This document shows, piece by piece, positions 35,203 to 43,840 of a DNA stretch of 64,000 nt. The DNA comes from Robiginitomaculum sp. (GTDB lineage Bacteria; Pseudomonadota; Alphaproteobacteria; Caulobacterales; Maricaulaceae). How positions within the stretch are numbered: the stretch's first letter is position 1; each line of letters opens with the position of its first letter. Position numbers and translations under genes: made by a program. The stretch spans positions 124,001-188,000 of the forward strand of contig NVXG01000001.1 in NCBI GenBank assembly GCA_002733805.1, given 5' to 3'. The notes beneath the pieces were generated by a model that saw only the letters and a program-made list of their open reading frames with translations, did no database searches and was not told the DNA's origin.

Positions 35203-35928
35203 ATGTCATACACCGGGCGACCTTCGGGCCGGGACCAAAACCAGATGCGCGAAATTACCATTGAGACCGGTGCGGCTCCCTATGCGGAGGGGTCGTGTCT
35301 GATCTCGTTCGGCAATACCCGAGTTTTGTGTACAGCCAGCGTCGATGATCGGGTGCCGCCATGGTTGCGGGGTAAGGCCAAGGGATGGGTAACTGCCGAA
35401 TATGGCATGTTGCCGCGCGCTACCCACACACGGGGTCGGCGTGAAGCGGCTGCGGGCAAACAATCGGGACGAACCCAAGAAATACAACGGCTGATTGGTC
35501 GATCTTTGCGGGCGGTAACTGATCTGGGCCAATTGGGCGAGCGGCAAATCGTTCTGGATTGTGATGTGTTGCAGGCCGATGGCGGCACAAGAACGGCTTC
35601 CATTACTGGCGCATGGGTCGCCTTGAAGCTGGCTGTGCTCGGGCTGTTGGATCGTGGCGTGCTTGTGCATGATCCGGTGTTTGATCAGGCCGCGGCGATT
35701 TCCTGTGGCATCTGGGAAGACACGGCAGTTTGTGATTTGGACTATGCCGAAGATTCCACGGCGCAGACCGATGCCAATTTTGTGCTGTCCGGCTCTGGTG
35801 GATTGATCGAGGTTCAGGCTTCAGCCGAAGACCGACCGATGTCCAAACAACAATTTGCTCAATTGATGGAATTGGCCGAAACGGCAAGTGAAGCCCTGTT
35901 CAAATTACAACAAGATGCTTTGAAATAA
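35203..35928 (+). CDS. rph: Ribonuclease PH
   Basis: A 241-residue phosphorolytic 3'-to-5' exoribonuclease that trims tRNA 3' ends. Family landmarks are [18 protein letters not shown] at the start, [15 protein letters not shown], the [12 protein letters not shown] section, the [16 protein letters not shown] phosphate and RNA-binding arginines, and [20 protein letters not shown]. The ATG at 35203 has TAGGAG at good spacing. It is divergent from hrcA. The usual downstream partner rdgB is separated by two inserted opposite-strand genes and a repeat element. Confidence 0.96.
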   Translation: MSYTGRPSGRDQNQMREITIETGAAPYAEGSCLISFGNTRVLCTASVDDRVPPWLRGKAKGWVTAEYGMLPRATHTRGRREAAAGKQSGRTQEIQRLIGRSLRAVTDLGQLGERQIVLDCDVLQADGGTRTASITGAWVALKLAVLGLLDRGVLVHDPVFDQAAAISCGIWEDTAVCDLDYAEDSTAQTDANFVLSGSGGLIEVQASAEDRPMSKQQFAQLMELAETASEALFKLQQDALK

Positions 35929-35987
35929 ACTTTGGTGGAAAACTGCCCAAGGGTTTGAAGCTTTTGCAAAATAGACTAGGGTAGAAT

Positions 35988-36076
35988 TGACGGCGGGAAC
36001 GCGCTGGGGGGCGTTTGATGTGAAACAGGTGTGATGTGAACGTCATATCTCACCTGCTCTCTCGTTCCCGCCGTCA
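35988..36076. repeat. Nested inverted/direct repeat element between rph and the XRE gene
   Basis: A perfect 14-bp outer stem (TGACGGCGGGAACG at 35988, complement at 36063-36076) encloses an inner CAGGTG/CACCTG pair (36026-36031 and 36051-36056) and a TGATG/CGTCA hairpin. TGATGTGAA also occurs twice in direct orientation, 16 bases apart (36016 and 36032). It could be a structured RNA, a bidirectional terminator or a small palindromic repeat. The flanks are not T-rich, so a simple terminator is not certain. I see no second copy in the window. Confidence 0.65.
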
Positions 36077-36121
36077 TCCGAACCACTCATTAAGGGCGGC
36101 CCGGAAACTGGTTTTAATCGG

Positions 36122-36352
36122 CTATTCTGCTGCGTCGCGCTCCTGATTTTCTTCGACAAATTGTAATAGTTCTCCGGGCTGACATTCCAGTTCCCGGCAT
36201 AAGGCCTCTAAGGTGGAAAACCGGACAGCCTTGGCTTTGCCGGTTTTTAAAATTGATAAATTGGCCATGGTAACGCCGACCCGGTCACACAGTTCGGTCA
36301 ACGACATACGTCGCTCCAGCAATACTCTGTCCAATGTTACGCGAATGGCCAT
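36122..36352 (-). CDS. XRE/Cro-type small DNA-binding regulator
   Basis: A 76-residue helix-turn-helix protein. The DNA-binding section is MSLTELCDRVGVTMANLSILKTGKAKAVRFSTLEALC, with a helix-turn-helix near residues 18-40, followed by CQPGELLQFVEEN. It is the single-domain YozG-like kind usually found beside DUF2975 membrane proteins. Its ATG is seven bases after the DUF2975 stop with TTAGGA upstream, so the two form an operon. It may bind the palindrome at 36944-36979. It is convergent with rph. Confidence 0.87.
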   Translation of the reverse strand: MAIRVTLDRVLLERRMSLTELCDRVGVTMANLSILKTGKAKAVRFSTLEALCRELECQPGELLQFVEENQERDAAE

Positions 36353-36359
36353 ATCAGTC

Positions 36360-36884
36360 CTAAATTGTCAGTTTCTGTTCTTGTCGCATTTTTGCCCCTT
36401 CATTGAAGATTTCGGCCAATACCACAAGTACGGCAACTGCCAGCCACAGCGACCAATTCATATGAAATTCCCCGCGCAATCCGGCGAACATTTCGCCAAA
36501 GACGCGCTGCGCCAACAAGGTTCCGGATGAAAACGCCATATTCAGGGCTTCAAAACCCACCAGAATCATCCAGATGGTTCGCAGGTGCGTGGCGTTTTCC
36601 GGCACAAACGGATCTCCGGCAATCAAGGTGGCAAATATCTTTCGTAAGCGACTGATGACCACCTGTGTAGCCAGCACAAAGATGGCAAACATAATTGAAA
36701 ACGGCCAAACCAGTGCCGGAGGTGGCGCTTTGGCCACCCAGCTAAGATCATGGAAAGAATCAATAACCAAGGCTGGCAACCCGAACAGAAACAACACGGC
36801 CAAAGCGGCCCACAAAAACCAGCTGACCAACACCAAAATAGTGTTAAGGAAGGTCGCGAGTGAGTTTTTGCCGAGGGCTTTCAC
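36360..36884 (-). CDS. DUF2975 family membrane protein
   Basis: A protein of about 174 residues with four hydrophobic segments (LNTILVLVSWFLWAALAVLFL, then VWPFSIMFAIFVLATQVVI, IWMILVGFEALNMAF and LWLAVAVLVVLAEIFNEG). The conserved section LRKIFATLIAGDPFVPENATHLR is typical of DUF2975, whose function is unknown. I chose GTG 36884 because AAGG lies eight bases upstream; the longer frame from TTG 36977 would run through the palindromic promoter region. It is co-transcribed with the XRE gene, and the pair interrupts the rph-rdgB order. Confidence 0.85.
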   Translation of the reverse strand: MKALGKNSLATFLNTILVLVSWFLWAALAVLFLFGLPALVIDSFHDLSWVAKAPPPALVWPFSIMFAIFVLATQVVISRLRKIFATLIAGDPFVPENATHLRTIWMILVGFEALNMAFSSGTLLAQRVFGEMFAGLRGEFHMNWSLWLAVAVLVVLAEIFNEGAKMRQEQKLTI

Positions 36885-36943
36885 AAAAGTTGGCCTTTTT
36901 GTTGGTATTCTTGCTGGTAGTAACAGATCGTTGCGAATAGAGT

Positions 36944-36979
36944 GATTGATATTCGATAAACCTATATCGAATTTCAATC
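36944..36979. promoter_or_regulatory. 36-bp near-perfect palindrome, probable operator
   Basis: The arms are GATTGATATTCGATA and TATCGAATTTCAATC with a six-base AACCTA centre. All pairs match except a central T-T. It lies 60 bases upstream of the DUF2975 GTG and 27 bases upstream of rdgB, so it could control either promoter. A binding site for the adjacent XRE protein is the simplest reading, but this is inference. Confidence 0.65.
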
Positions 36980-37005
36980 AAGTAAAAAATGAGTGAGTCT
37001 GGCAA

Positions 37006-37614
37006 ATGCTTTGTTCAAAAGTATGTGAGTTGGTTCTGGCCAGCCACAATTCTGGCAAAATCGTTGAATTTGAGGATTTGTTCCGACCCATAGGTATGCA
37101 AATGCAAAGCGCGCTGGCGCTGGGTTTGCCTGATGTGGAAGAAACCGGCAGCAGTTTTGAGGAAAACGCCGTGTTAAAAGCGCTCGATGTGGCACGCCGT
37201 AGCAAAAAAATGGCATTGGGGGATGATTCTGGCCTGTGTGTTGCGGCATTAGGTGGCGATCCAGGGATTTATACGGCCCGTTGGGCGGAACAAAAGGACG
37301 GTTCGCGCGATTGGTATTCTGCCATGAGCCGGGTTGCTGAAAAATTGCGAGAACAAAATGCAAGTGACTGGTCAGCCAGCTTTGTCTGTGTTCTGGCGTT
37401 GGCTTTTGCCGATGGTCGGCAGATTGTCGAGCGCGGCGAGGTGCACGGCAAATTGGTTTGGCCGTTGCGCGGCACACGCGGGTTCGGGTTCGATCCGATG
37501 TTCGTGCCGGATGGAGAGGCCCAGACCTTTGGCGAGATGGACCCAGACAAGAAAAATGCAATGAGTCACCGCCATGTGGCCTTTCAAAAGCTCTTGCGCC
37601 ATGATTTGTTCTGA
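37006..37614 (+). CDS. rdgB: Non-canonical purine NTP pyrophosphatase (RdgB/HAM1)
   Basis: A 202-residue enzyme that hydrolyses ITP, dITP and XTP to keep deaminated bases out of nucleic acids. The family markers are LVLASHNSGKIVEFEDL at the start, ETGSSFEENAVLKA, GDDSGLCVAALGGDPGIYTARWA, and the C-terminal GFGFDPMFVPDG and SHRHVAFQKL. The ATG at 37006 has no strong ribosome-binding site. The stop overlaps the hemW start (TGATG). Normally it directly follows rph. Confidence 0.95.
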   Translation: MLCSKVCELVLASHNSGKIVEFEDLFRPIGMQMQSALALGLPDVEETGSSFEENAVLKALDVARRSKKMALGDDSGLCVAALGGDPGIYTARWAEQKDGSRDWYSAMSRVAEKLREQNASDWSASFVCVLALAFADGRQIVERGEVHGKLVWPLRGTRGFGFDPMFVPDGEAQTFGEMDPDKKNAMSHRHVAFQKLLRHDLF

Positions 37615-38774
37615 TGGGTTCGCTTGAGACAAAGCCGGGGGCGGCGCTTGGCCTTTATGTCCATTGGCCCTATTGCGCCCGGATTTGCCCGTATTGTGAT
37701 TTTAATGTGCGCCGGGATCGTGGACAGGACACTGGGTTTTTGGTTGAAGCGATGATTGCTGAGATCAAGCAATGGGCGGCGCGAATTGATACTAACCAGC
37801 CGTTGGCTTCGATCTCGTTTGGCGGCGGCACCCCGTCGCGCATGGAACCGACACAATTACAAAAAATCCTGCAAGCGGCGGAGCACAGTTTCGGCTTTAC
37901 ATCCGACATCGAGATTTCGCTGGAGGCCAACCCAACCGATCAGGACGCGGCGCGCTATGAGGCCTTTGCCCAAATGGGTGTGAACCGGTTGTCGTTGGGG
38001 GTGCAATCATTTGATGATGCACAATTAGCGTTTTTGGGGCGTGACCATACGGCGGCAAGCGCAACCCGGGCGCTGGCCTTGGCGCAAACCCATTTTGATT
38101 TAGTTTCTGCGGACTTTATCTATGGTTTACCCGATCAAACCGGCCAGCAATGGCAAAGTGCGCTTGGCGATATTTTGACGCTGGAGCTGTCGCACCTGTC
38201 TTTCTATTGTTTGAGCATTGAGCCGGGAACGGCATTTTCCAAATGGCAGCAGCGCGGCAAATTGCAACCAATGCCAGATGACCAGACGGCCGATCTTTAT
38301 GACCTGACCCAAACGGCTTTAGGCGCGGCAGGAATGCCAGCTTACGAAATTTCCAATCATTGTGCAGGCCAAGCCAATCGATCTCGCCATAATTTGTTGT
38401 ATTGGCAAGGCGATGACTGGATCGGCATTGGCCCCGGTGCCCATGGTCGAGTGAAGGTAAACGGGCGACGCCACGCTGTGGCTAATTTGCGGCGACCGCA
38501 GGACTACGCAAACCACGTGCAGCAAGATGGGCTAGGCGCATTGGAGCTGGAAAGCCTGTCAGCCGATGATGATCTAGCCGAGCGTCTGATGCTGGGTTTG
38601 CGTCTGCCCGACGGGATTGGTCTGGATATTATGCAAAGCCGGGCCGGTGCCAAACTGGATGCAAATCGGTTGGCCCGCTCGCTGCAAGCCGGCACAGTTC
38701 GTCTTGAAAAGGGACAGCTTATTGCGTCCAGTCCGTTATTGGTGGACCGGATCGCGCTTGATCTTCTGGTTTGA
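37614..38774 (+). CDS. hemW: Radical SAM heme chaperone HemW
   Basis: A 386-residue radical SAM protein. The Cys-x3-Cys-x2-Cys cluster motif is at residues 21, 25 and 28 (CARICPYCDF), preceded by LYVHWPY. SFGGGTPSRM and NRLSLGVQSFDDAQLAFLGR follow, and the HemW C-terminal domain ends LIASSPLLVDRIALDLLV. The HemN-type extra cysteine is absent, supporting the HemW heme-chaperone reading over coproporphyrinogen oxidase. It is coupled to rdgB and followed by a palindromic repeat. Confidence 0.93.
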   Translation: MGSLETKPGAALGLYVHWPYCARICPYCDFNVRRDRGQDTGFLVEAMIAEIKQWAARIDTNQPLASISFGGGTPSRMEPTQLQKILQAAEHSFGFTSDIEISLEANPTDQDAARYEAFAQMGVNRLSLGVQSFDDAQLAFLGRDHTAASATRALALAQTHFDLVSADFIYGLPDQTGQQWQSALGDILTLELSHLSFYCLSIEPGTAFSKWQQRGKLQPMPDDQTADLYDLTQTALGAAGMPAYEISNHCAGQANRSRHNLLYWQGDDWIGIGPGAHGRVKVNGRRHAVANLRRPQDYANHVQQDGLGALELESLSADDDLAERLMLGLRLPDGIGLDIMQSRAGAKLDANRLARSLQAGTVRLEKGQLIASSPLLVDRIALDLLV

Positions 38775-38810
38775 GTTATGCATCCGGCGCATTCTTTTTT
38801 TATTGGGATC

Positions 38811-38858
38811 ACCTCATCCCGACCTTCTCCCCATGGGAGAGGGTTGGGGATGAGGGGG
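38811..38858. repeat. REP-like imperfect palindrome
   Basis: CCTCATCCC (38812-38820) and GGGATGAGG (38847-38855) enclose an inner CTCCCcatGGGAG hairpin. This CCTCATCCC...TCTCCC type of palindrome is a dispersed extragenic repeat in many proteobacterial genomes. Here it separates convergent hemW and the LpoA-like gene and may also act as a terminator; a T-run lies 15 bases before it. Confidence 0.7.
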
Positions 38859-38878
38859 TAAATGAAACCAGGAATGCC

Positions 38879-40216
38879 TTAGAATGAAGGCAAATCAAAT
38901 GCGGTTGGGGCCGGGTCAATGACCTCAAAGCGGCCACGGCGCATTTCGAAAACCGCCAATTGGTGCTCGACCAAGCCATTTTTTGAAAACCGGAACAACC
39001 CGGTTGCGCCGGTAAAGCCGTTTTCATCTTCCAGCCAATCCCGGCGAATGTGAATTTGCCCATCATCATCTGCTTCGGAAATGATTCCGGCAATCCGGAT
39101 GGCATCATAGGCCAACGGGGCCAGCCGCTCCGGTTTTTGCGAATAGGCTCGCTGATAGGAACCCAAAAAGGCCTCCATGCTTTGTGGGTCCGGTCCGGGG
39201 AACCAGCCGCCTAACAAAGCAGGTTCACGGTACAGGCTTTCATCATGCCACAAACTGGTTCCCAAGAATTTAGTTTTCCTGGGGTCCACATCAAAATAGG
39301 GCAGCAAGGGCGCCAAGGATTGTAGGCGAATGCCGCTTTCTGGTAGCAAGACCGCCGTATAGGGCAATTCGAAGGCAAATTCAGGATCGAGCGCCGGATC
39401 GCCAATTCCACCGGCCAATTGCCAAGCATCCAGCGCCTCTTCGCGTTCAACGGTGTGGGCAATACGAGAGGCCGGACCGCGCATTTTGTTGGTCTCGCGT
39501 GGGAAAATTTCGATGTCAGTTATACTACCGCCATTGGCCAGCGCCTGACGAAGCATGGCTTTTTCCACCCGTCGCCCATAGGCGGTTTGCCCACGCAGCA
39601 AAGCAAAATTAAAATGTCCGTTTTTGCTGGCGAAATCAATGATCCGGGAAATCTCGTTTTCCGGCTGAAAACTCATTAGGTAAACGCCGTTGCCTGCCAC
39701 CTTTTGATCGGTCGAGAACGAAATCAGTGGAATGTTATGGGGTCTGGCTTGTTTGGCTGCGGCGGAAACCGAGCGGGCCAATAGGGGGCCAACCAAAATA
39801 TCTGCGCCGTCCTCGATGGCGGTTCGCGCCGCATGGTCTGCGCCCGCGCTGGTGCCGCCAGTGTCTTTGGGGATCAGTACCAGACGCAAATCACCGCTTT
39901 CAAACACCGCCAGTTCAGCCGCCGCCAACATGGAGCGCGCCTGATCTTGCAGCGCCGTGCTTTTGGCTGAAAATGGTAGGAGCAAAGCAATCCGAACCAA
40001 TGTTCTGCCTTGGGTATGCGGCAAAACCAGTTCTGTGCCTTGGGATGGTTTGGAGGTGTCTGTTGTCGGTTCCGGGTCGGGTTCCGGTTGGGTTACCACG
40101 GGGGGTTGGGCCGGAACGTACGGGCCGGGTGGCCCCTGTCCATCATCTGTGACACAGCTGACCAATAACAAACTGGTCAGACAAAGGCTCAATATAGCTC
40201 TTGGATCAATCACCAT
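38879..40216 (-). CDS. LpoA-like lipoprotein, penicillin-binding protein activator
   Basis: A 445-residue lipoprotein with lipobox LLVSC near residue 21 and a Pro-rich linker (PPGPYVPAQPPVVTQPEPDP), then a periplasmic-binding-protein-like domain. Family sections are VRIALLLPFSAKSTAL, GADILVGPLLARSVSAAA, ISFSTDQKVAGNGVYLM and RLAPLAYDAIRIAGII. E. coli LpoA activates PBP1A; in this class the partner is not certain. It is divergent from rsmI (47-base gap), the same pairing as lpoA-rsmI in gammaproteobacteria. Confidence 0.87.
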   Translation of the reverse strand: MVIDPRAILSLCLTSLLLVSCVTDDGQGPPGPYVPAQPPVVTQPEPDPEPTTDTSKPSQGTELVLPHTQGRTLVRIALLLPFSAKSTALQDQARSMLAAAELAVFESGDLRLVLIPKDTGGTSAGADHAARTAIEDGADILVGPLLARSVSAAAKQARPHNIPLISFSTDQKVAGNGVYLMSFQPENEISRIIDFASKNGHFNFALLRGQTAYGRRVEKAMLRQALANGGSITDIEIFPRETNKMRGPASRIAHTVEREEALDAWQLAGGIGDPALDPEFAFELPYTAVLLPESGIRLQSLAPLLPYFDVDPRKTKFLGTSLWHDESLYREPALLGGWFPGPDPQSMEAFLGSYQRAYSQKPERLAPLAYDAIRIAGIISEADDDGQIHIRRDWLEDENGFTGATGLFRFSKNGLVEHQLAVFEMRRGRFEVIDPAPTAFDLPSF

Positions 40217-40263
40217 TTCCGTCCAAACTTATGCAAAACAGACCTCTTGGATAGCGACCCCAG

Positions 40264-41163
40264 ATGACAGAAGCAATTCATGACGACAAAAAAGGGCAAG
40301 AAGATGACCGTTTCGGTGGATCGAAACTGGATGCGGGTCTGTATCTGGTCGCCACGCCGATTGGAAACCTGCGGGATATAACACTGCGGGCCTTGGATAT
40401 CTTACGCTCCGCCGATTTGATATTGGCCGAAGATACCCGCCACTCGCGGCGATTGCTGGACCGATACGGGATCAGTACACCAATGCGTCCCTATCATGAA
40501 CACAATGCCGACAAGGTAAGGGCGTCTGTTTTGGAAGGGTTGGAGCAAGGCCAAGCTATTGCTTTGATTAGTGATGCCGGAACGCCGCTGATTTCTGACC
40601 CTGGGTTCAAATTGGGTCGGGCGGTGGCCGATGCAGGTTTGCCGATTGTGCCGATCCCCGGACCATCTGCTGTGTTGAGTGCATTGTGTGTGTCTGGTCT
40701 GCCAACCGATAAATTTTTCTATGCTGGATTTCCACCGCCCAAAACTATTGCGCGCCAAAAGTTTTTTAACGGACTGGCTTCGGTTCCCGCCACCTTGATC
40801 TTTTTTGAATCTCCCAACCGGGTACTGGCATCGCTCCGGGACATGATGCAGGTGTTTGGCGAACGCCCGGCGGTTTTGGCGCGTGAGCTGACCAAAATTC
40901 ACGAAACAATTGTACGAAGCCCCTTGCCGGAACTGATTGACCAACTGAAGGATCAAAAAATCCGGGGTGAGTGTGTGTTACTGCTTGGTCCACCCCAAAC
41001 CAGCGGGCCGGTCTTGAGCGAGGCACAAATTGATCTGGCCCTGCAAGAGGCAATGGAAAGCTTTGGGGTCAAGGCGGCGGCACGGGAAGTTTCGCAAATG
41101 TGCGGCCTTCCGGTTCGGGAGTTGTATGCACGCGCACTTGGTTTGCGTGCCAAGCCATCATGA
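40264..41163 (+). CDS. rsmI: 16S rRNA 2'-O-methyltransferase RsmI
   Basis: A 299-residue tetrapyrrole-methylase-fold enzyme that methylates the ribose of C1402 of 16S rRNA. Landmarks are LYLVATPIGNLRDITLRAL, LAEDTRHSRRLL, the SAM loop LISDAGTPLISDPGF and PIPGPSAVLSALCVSGLP. An N-terminal extension of about 25 charged residues precedes the domain. The stop overlaps the yraN start (ATGA). Confidence 0.95.
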   Translation: MTEAIHDDKKGQEDDRFGGSKLDAGLYLVATPIGNLRDITLRALDILRSADLILAEDTRHSRRLLDRYGISTPMRPYHEHNADKVRASVLEGLEQGQAIALISDAGTPLISDPGFKLGRAVADAGLPIVPIPGPSAVLSALCVSGLPTDKFFYAGFPPPKTIARQKFFNGLASVPATLIFFESPNRVLASLRDMMQVFGERPAVLARELTKIHETIVRSPLPELIDQLKDQKIRGECVLLLGPPQTSGPVLSEAQIDLALQEAMESFGVKAAAREVSQMCGLPVRELYARALGLRAKPS

Positions 41164-41564
41164 GTTTGAAACTGGATCGCAAAGCCAATAAGCGCCGGGC
41201 CGAACGCTTTGGTCGCTGGGGCGAGGCGTTGGCGGTCTATTGGTTGCTGCTTAAAGGCTATCAAATTCGTGAACGGCGCTTTCGTTGTGCGGTTGGGGAA
41301 ATTGATCTGATTGCGACGCGCGGCAAAACCATTGTCTTTATCGAAGTTAAATATCGCCGCACTGGCGCTACGTCTGAGGATGTCTCCCCGTTTCAAGCTG
41401 ACCGGATTGTGCGATCCGCCAGTTTGTATCTAGCCCAAAACACGCCGAAAAGACTGGATTGGGAAACCCGGTTTGACCTGATCCTTCTGGGGCCATGGCG
41501 CTGGCCCAGCCATTTGAAGGCGGCTTTTGGGGATGACGGTTGGGGAAACAGATCAATCACTTAA
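41160..41564 (+). CDS. yraN: YraN family endonuclease-like protein
   Basis: A 134-residue UPF0102 protein with the restriction-endonuclease-like core: GRWGEALAVYWLLLKGYQI at the start, VGEIDLIATRGKTIVFIEVKYR with the conserved E-I-D-L and E-V-K residues, then the C-terminal RFDLILL. The role is unproven; the family is sometimes linked to DNA repair or uptake. The ATG 41160 overlap with rsmI fixes the start. Confidence 0.93.
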   Translation: MSLKLDRKANKRRAERFGRWGEALAVYWLLLKGYQIRERRFRCAVGEIDLIATRGKTIVFIEVKYRRTGATSEDVSPFQADRIVRSASLYLAQNTPKRLDWETRFDLILLGPWRWPSHLKAAFGDDGWGNRSIT

Positions 41565-41619
41565 CCTTTGTGGATCAAGATAAGAGCCATTGATTCGCTT
41601 TTGCCGATGGATAAAAAAC

Positions 41620-42264
41620 ATGCGTAAATTCCTGCTCTTATTGTGTCTTGGACTGGTCCCTATGCTCAGCGCCTGTGTGGTTGGCGCAGTCACGGGTGCC
41701 GCCTCCAAAGAGCGGACCATGGGGCGTAGTGTCGATGATGCCAGCGCTACCATGTCGGTCCGCACCCGTTTGCGCCGTCATGGTGCTTTGGGTGGCGTTA
41801 GTGTCGAGGTGGCGGATGGTCTGACCCTGCTGGCCGGATATGTTAAAACTCCGGAATTGCGCTTGGATGCGGAACGGATCGCGTGGAGTGCTCCCAAAGT
41901 AATCCAGGTGGCCAACGAAATTGAAGTCCGGGGTAAAAAGGGATTTTGGGCCGGAACCAAAGATAAATGGATCAGCGCCCGGGTTCGCACTCGAATTTTT
42001 TCGGATCGTGCAGTGCGCTCGACCAACATCAATATCGAAACCCGCAACCGGATCGTGTATCTGTTGGGCTTGGCCCGCTCGGAAGGTGAAATGGAACGTA
42101 TTGTTGCTCATGCCCGGTTGGTGCCCAATGTAAAACAAGTAGTGAGCTATATGGTCACCCCGCAAACCCGCGACCAAGAGGTGGTTCCCGAAGAGGCGGC
42201 CATTCCACTCGAAGATGAATTGGTCGGCGGTGAAGAAGATGATCTGGCGGGCGTAGACGAGTAA
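41620..42264 (+). CDS. BON-domain lipoprotein (DolP-like)
   Basis: A 214-residue lipoprotein with lipobox MLSAC near residue 18 and two BON domains, roughly residues 43-112 (VRTRLRRHGALGGVSVEVADG onwards) and 120-190 (VRTRIFSDRAVRSTNINIETRNRIVYLLG). BON pairs bind phospholipid and act at the outer membrane; E. coli DolP, also near yraN, supports outer-membrane integrity. The C-terminal tail is strongly acidic (VGGEEDDLAGVDE). ATG 41620 is used. Confidence 0.9.
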   Translation: MRKFLLLLCLGLVPMLSACVVGAVTGAASKERTMGRSVDDASATMSVRTRLRRHGALGGVSVEVADGLTLLAGYVKTPELRLDAERIAWSAPKVIQVANEIEVRGKKGFWAGTKDKWISARVRTRIFSDRAVRSTNINIETRNRIVYLLGLARSEGEMERIVAHARLVPNVKQVVSYMVTPQTRDQEVVPEEAAIPLEDELVGGEEDDLAGVDE

Positions 42265-42351
42265 ATTGCGCCAGTCGCCCGGCCTTGCGTTCGGTCATGG
42301 GTCCGCCTACCTGTTTTGCAGCAAATTTGATCAAGACAGGAATTGGCAACA

Positions 42352-43302
42352 ATGACAAAACAAATCCAGGTCGCCGTCCAGATGGACCCGGTGCAATCAG
42401 TTGATATTGATGGCGATACTAGTTTTGCCATGCTCGAAGAAGCGCAAAGCCGGGGCCATGCCTGTCTGGTCTATCAACCGGAACACCTGTCTTATGTCGA
42501 AGGCCGCGTTCAGGCGCGAGTGCGCCCGGTTACAGTCCGGCGCAAGCATGGCGATCATGTAAATCTGGGACCAGAGCGGGTCATTGATCTGGCCAAGCAA
42601 ACCGATGTGGTTCTGATGCGTCAGGACCCACCATTTGATATGGCCTATATTACGGCGGCCCATTTGCTGGAACAGGTGCAGGGTGAAACCTTGGTGGTCA
42701 ATGATCCGGCCTGGGTGCGTTCTAGCCCCGAAAAAATATTTCCCCTAATGTTTGCTGATCTGATGCCGCCGACCATGATCAGTCGTGATGAGCAGGCCAT
42801 CGCGCAGTTTCGGGCCAAGTACAAAGACATCATTATCAAGCCATTATACGGCAATGGCGGGGCTGGGGTTTTCCGGTTGAAACCGGATGACAGCAATTAT
42901 TCTTCCTTGCTGGAAACCTTTTTTGAGATCAGCCGCGAACCGGTCATGGTGCAGGCCTTTTTGCCGTCGGTGGCCCAAGGCGACAAGCGGATCATCCTGA
43001 TTGATGGTGAATTGGCCGGTGGCTTTAACCGGATTCCACAAAAGGGCGAAACCCGCTCCAACATGCATGTGGGCGGTCAAGCTGCGGCGGTGGAGTTATC
43101 GCCGCGCGATCTGGAGATTTGCAAGCGTATCGGGCCGGAGTTGAGAAGGCGCGGTTTGCTCTTTGTCGGCATTGACGTGATCGGCGGTCAACTGACCGAA
43201 ATCAACGTAACATCACCAACCGGGGTCCGTGAACTGGAACGGTTTACCGGCATCAATGCCACGGCCCTATTGTGGGATGCCATTGAAGGGAAGTTGGGGT
43301 AG
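42352..43302 (+). CDS. gshB: Glutathione synthetase
   Basis: A 316-residue ATP-grasp enzyme that joins gamma-glutamylcysteine and glycine. Key sections are VAVQMDPVQSVDIDGDTSFAML, DVVLMRQDPPFDMAYITA, IIKPLYGNGGAGVFRL with the ATP lysine, and the C-terminal GIDVIGGQLTEINVTSPTGVREL. Glutathione is the cofactor of the glyoxalases found nearby. The rsmI-yraN-BON-gshB run looks like one unit. ATG 42352 is preferred to the ATG three codons earlier. Confidence 0.96.
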   Translation: MTKQIQVAVQMDPVQSVDIDGDTSFAMLEEAQSRGHACLVYQPEHLSYVEGRVQARVRPVTVRRKHGDHVNLGPERVIDLAKQTDVVLMRQDPPFDMAYITAAHLLEQVQGETLVVNDPAWVRSSPEKIFPLMFADLMPPTMISRDEQAIAQFRAKYKDIIIKPLYGNGGAGVFRLKPDDSNYSSLLETFFEISREPVMVQAFLPSVAQGDKRIILIDGELAGGFNRIPQKGETRSNMHVGGQAAAVELSPRDLEICKRIGPELRRRGLLFVGIDVIGGQLTEINVTSPTGVRELERFTGINATALLWDAIEGKLG

Positions 43303-43438
43303 GTTGTTACCTTGGTCGAGGTCCTTTATGTATTTGACAAGGCGGAGTTTATCACCCTCGCAGGGGGCAGGAATTTAGCAGTTCTTCCAAGAGAACCAAC
43401 TTGGTGCCAAATGTACTGACAGCCAAAGTGAGTCAAAC

Positions 43439-43840
43439 ATGAGCGAGACTGAGGCAATGACAAGTCCATTCGCCTATCAAGGGGCCAGCCCTCTCTTTGT
43501 CGTCAGCGACCTCACAATCGCGACAACGTTTTATTGTGGCGTTCTAGGGTTCGAAAAGAAATGGTCTTGGGGCGATCCCGTTGTTCGGGTCGGGATTGGA
43601 CCCAAAGATATGGCTGTTGGCAACCCGTTTGAGATTCACCTGATCGACGATCCAACAATTGGACCTTCGGGCACCAGTTTCGTTTTCTTTCATGTGGTAG
43701 GCGTTGAAGCGCTTTACAGAAGGTGTCAGACGCACGGGGCTGACATATACCTTGAACTTGGAGACCGACCTTGGGGGTTGAAAGACTTTAGGATCGCAGA
43801 CCCGTTTGGGAATCGAATGGGTTTCGGAGAAACAATCTGA
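43439..43840 (+). CDS. VOC family protein, glyoxalase/bleomycin-resistance type
   Basis: A 133-residue VOC protein (SPLFVVSDLTIATTFYCGVLGFEKKW at the start, DFRIADPFGNRMGFGE at the end). The first-unit histidine ligand is replaced by a phenylalanine or leucine at the equivalent place, so metal-dependent catalysis is doubtful; a binding role as in bleomycin-resistance proteins is possible. It sits alone between gshB and comM, which are often adjacent, with 136 and 119 bases of flanking sequence in which I see no clear promoter or terminator. It may be a late insertion. Confidence 0.75.
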   Translation: MSETEAMTSPFAYQGASPLFVVSDLTIATTFYCGVLGFEKKWSWGDPVVRVGIGPKDMAVGNPFEIHLIDDPTIGPSGTSFVFFHVVGVEALYRRCQTHGADIYLELGDRPWGLKDFRIADPFGNRMGFGETI

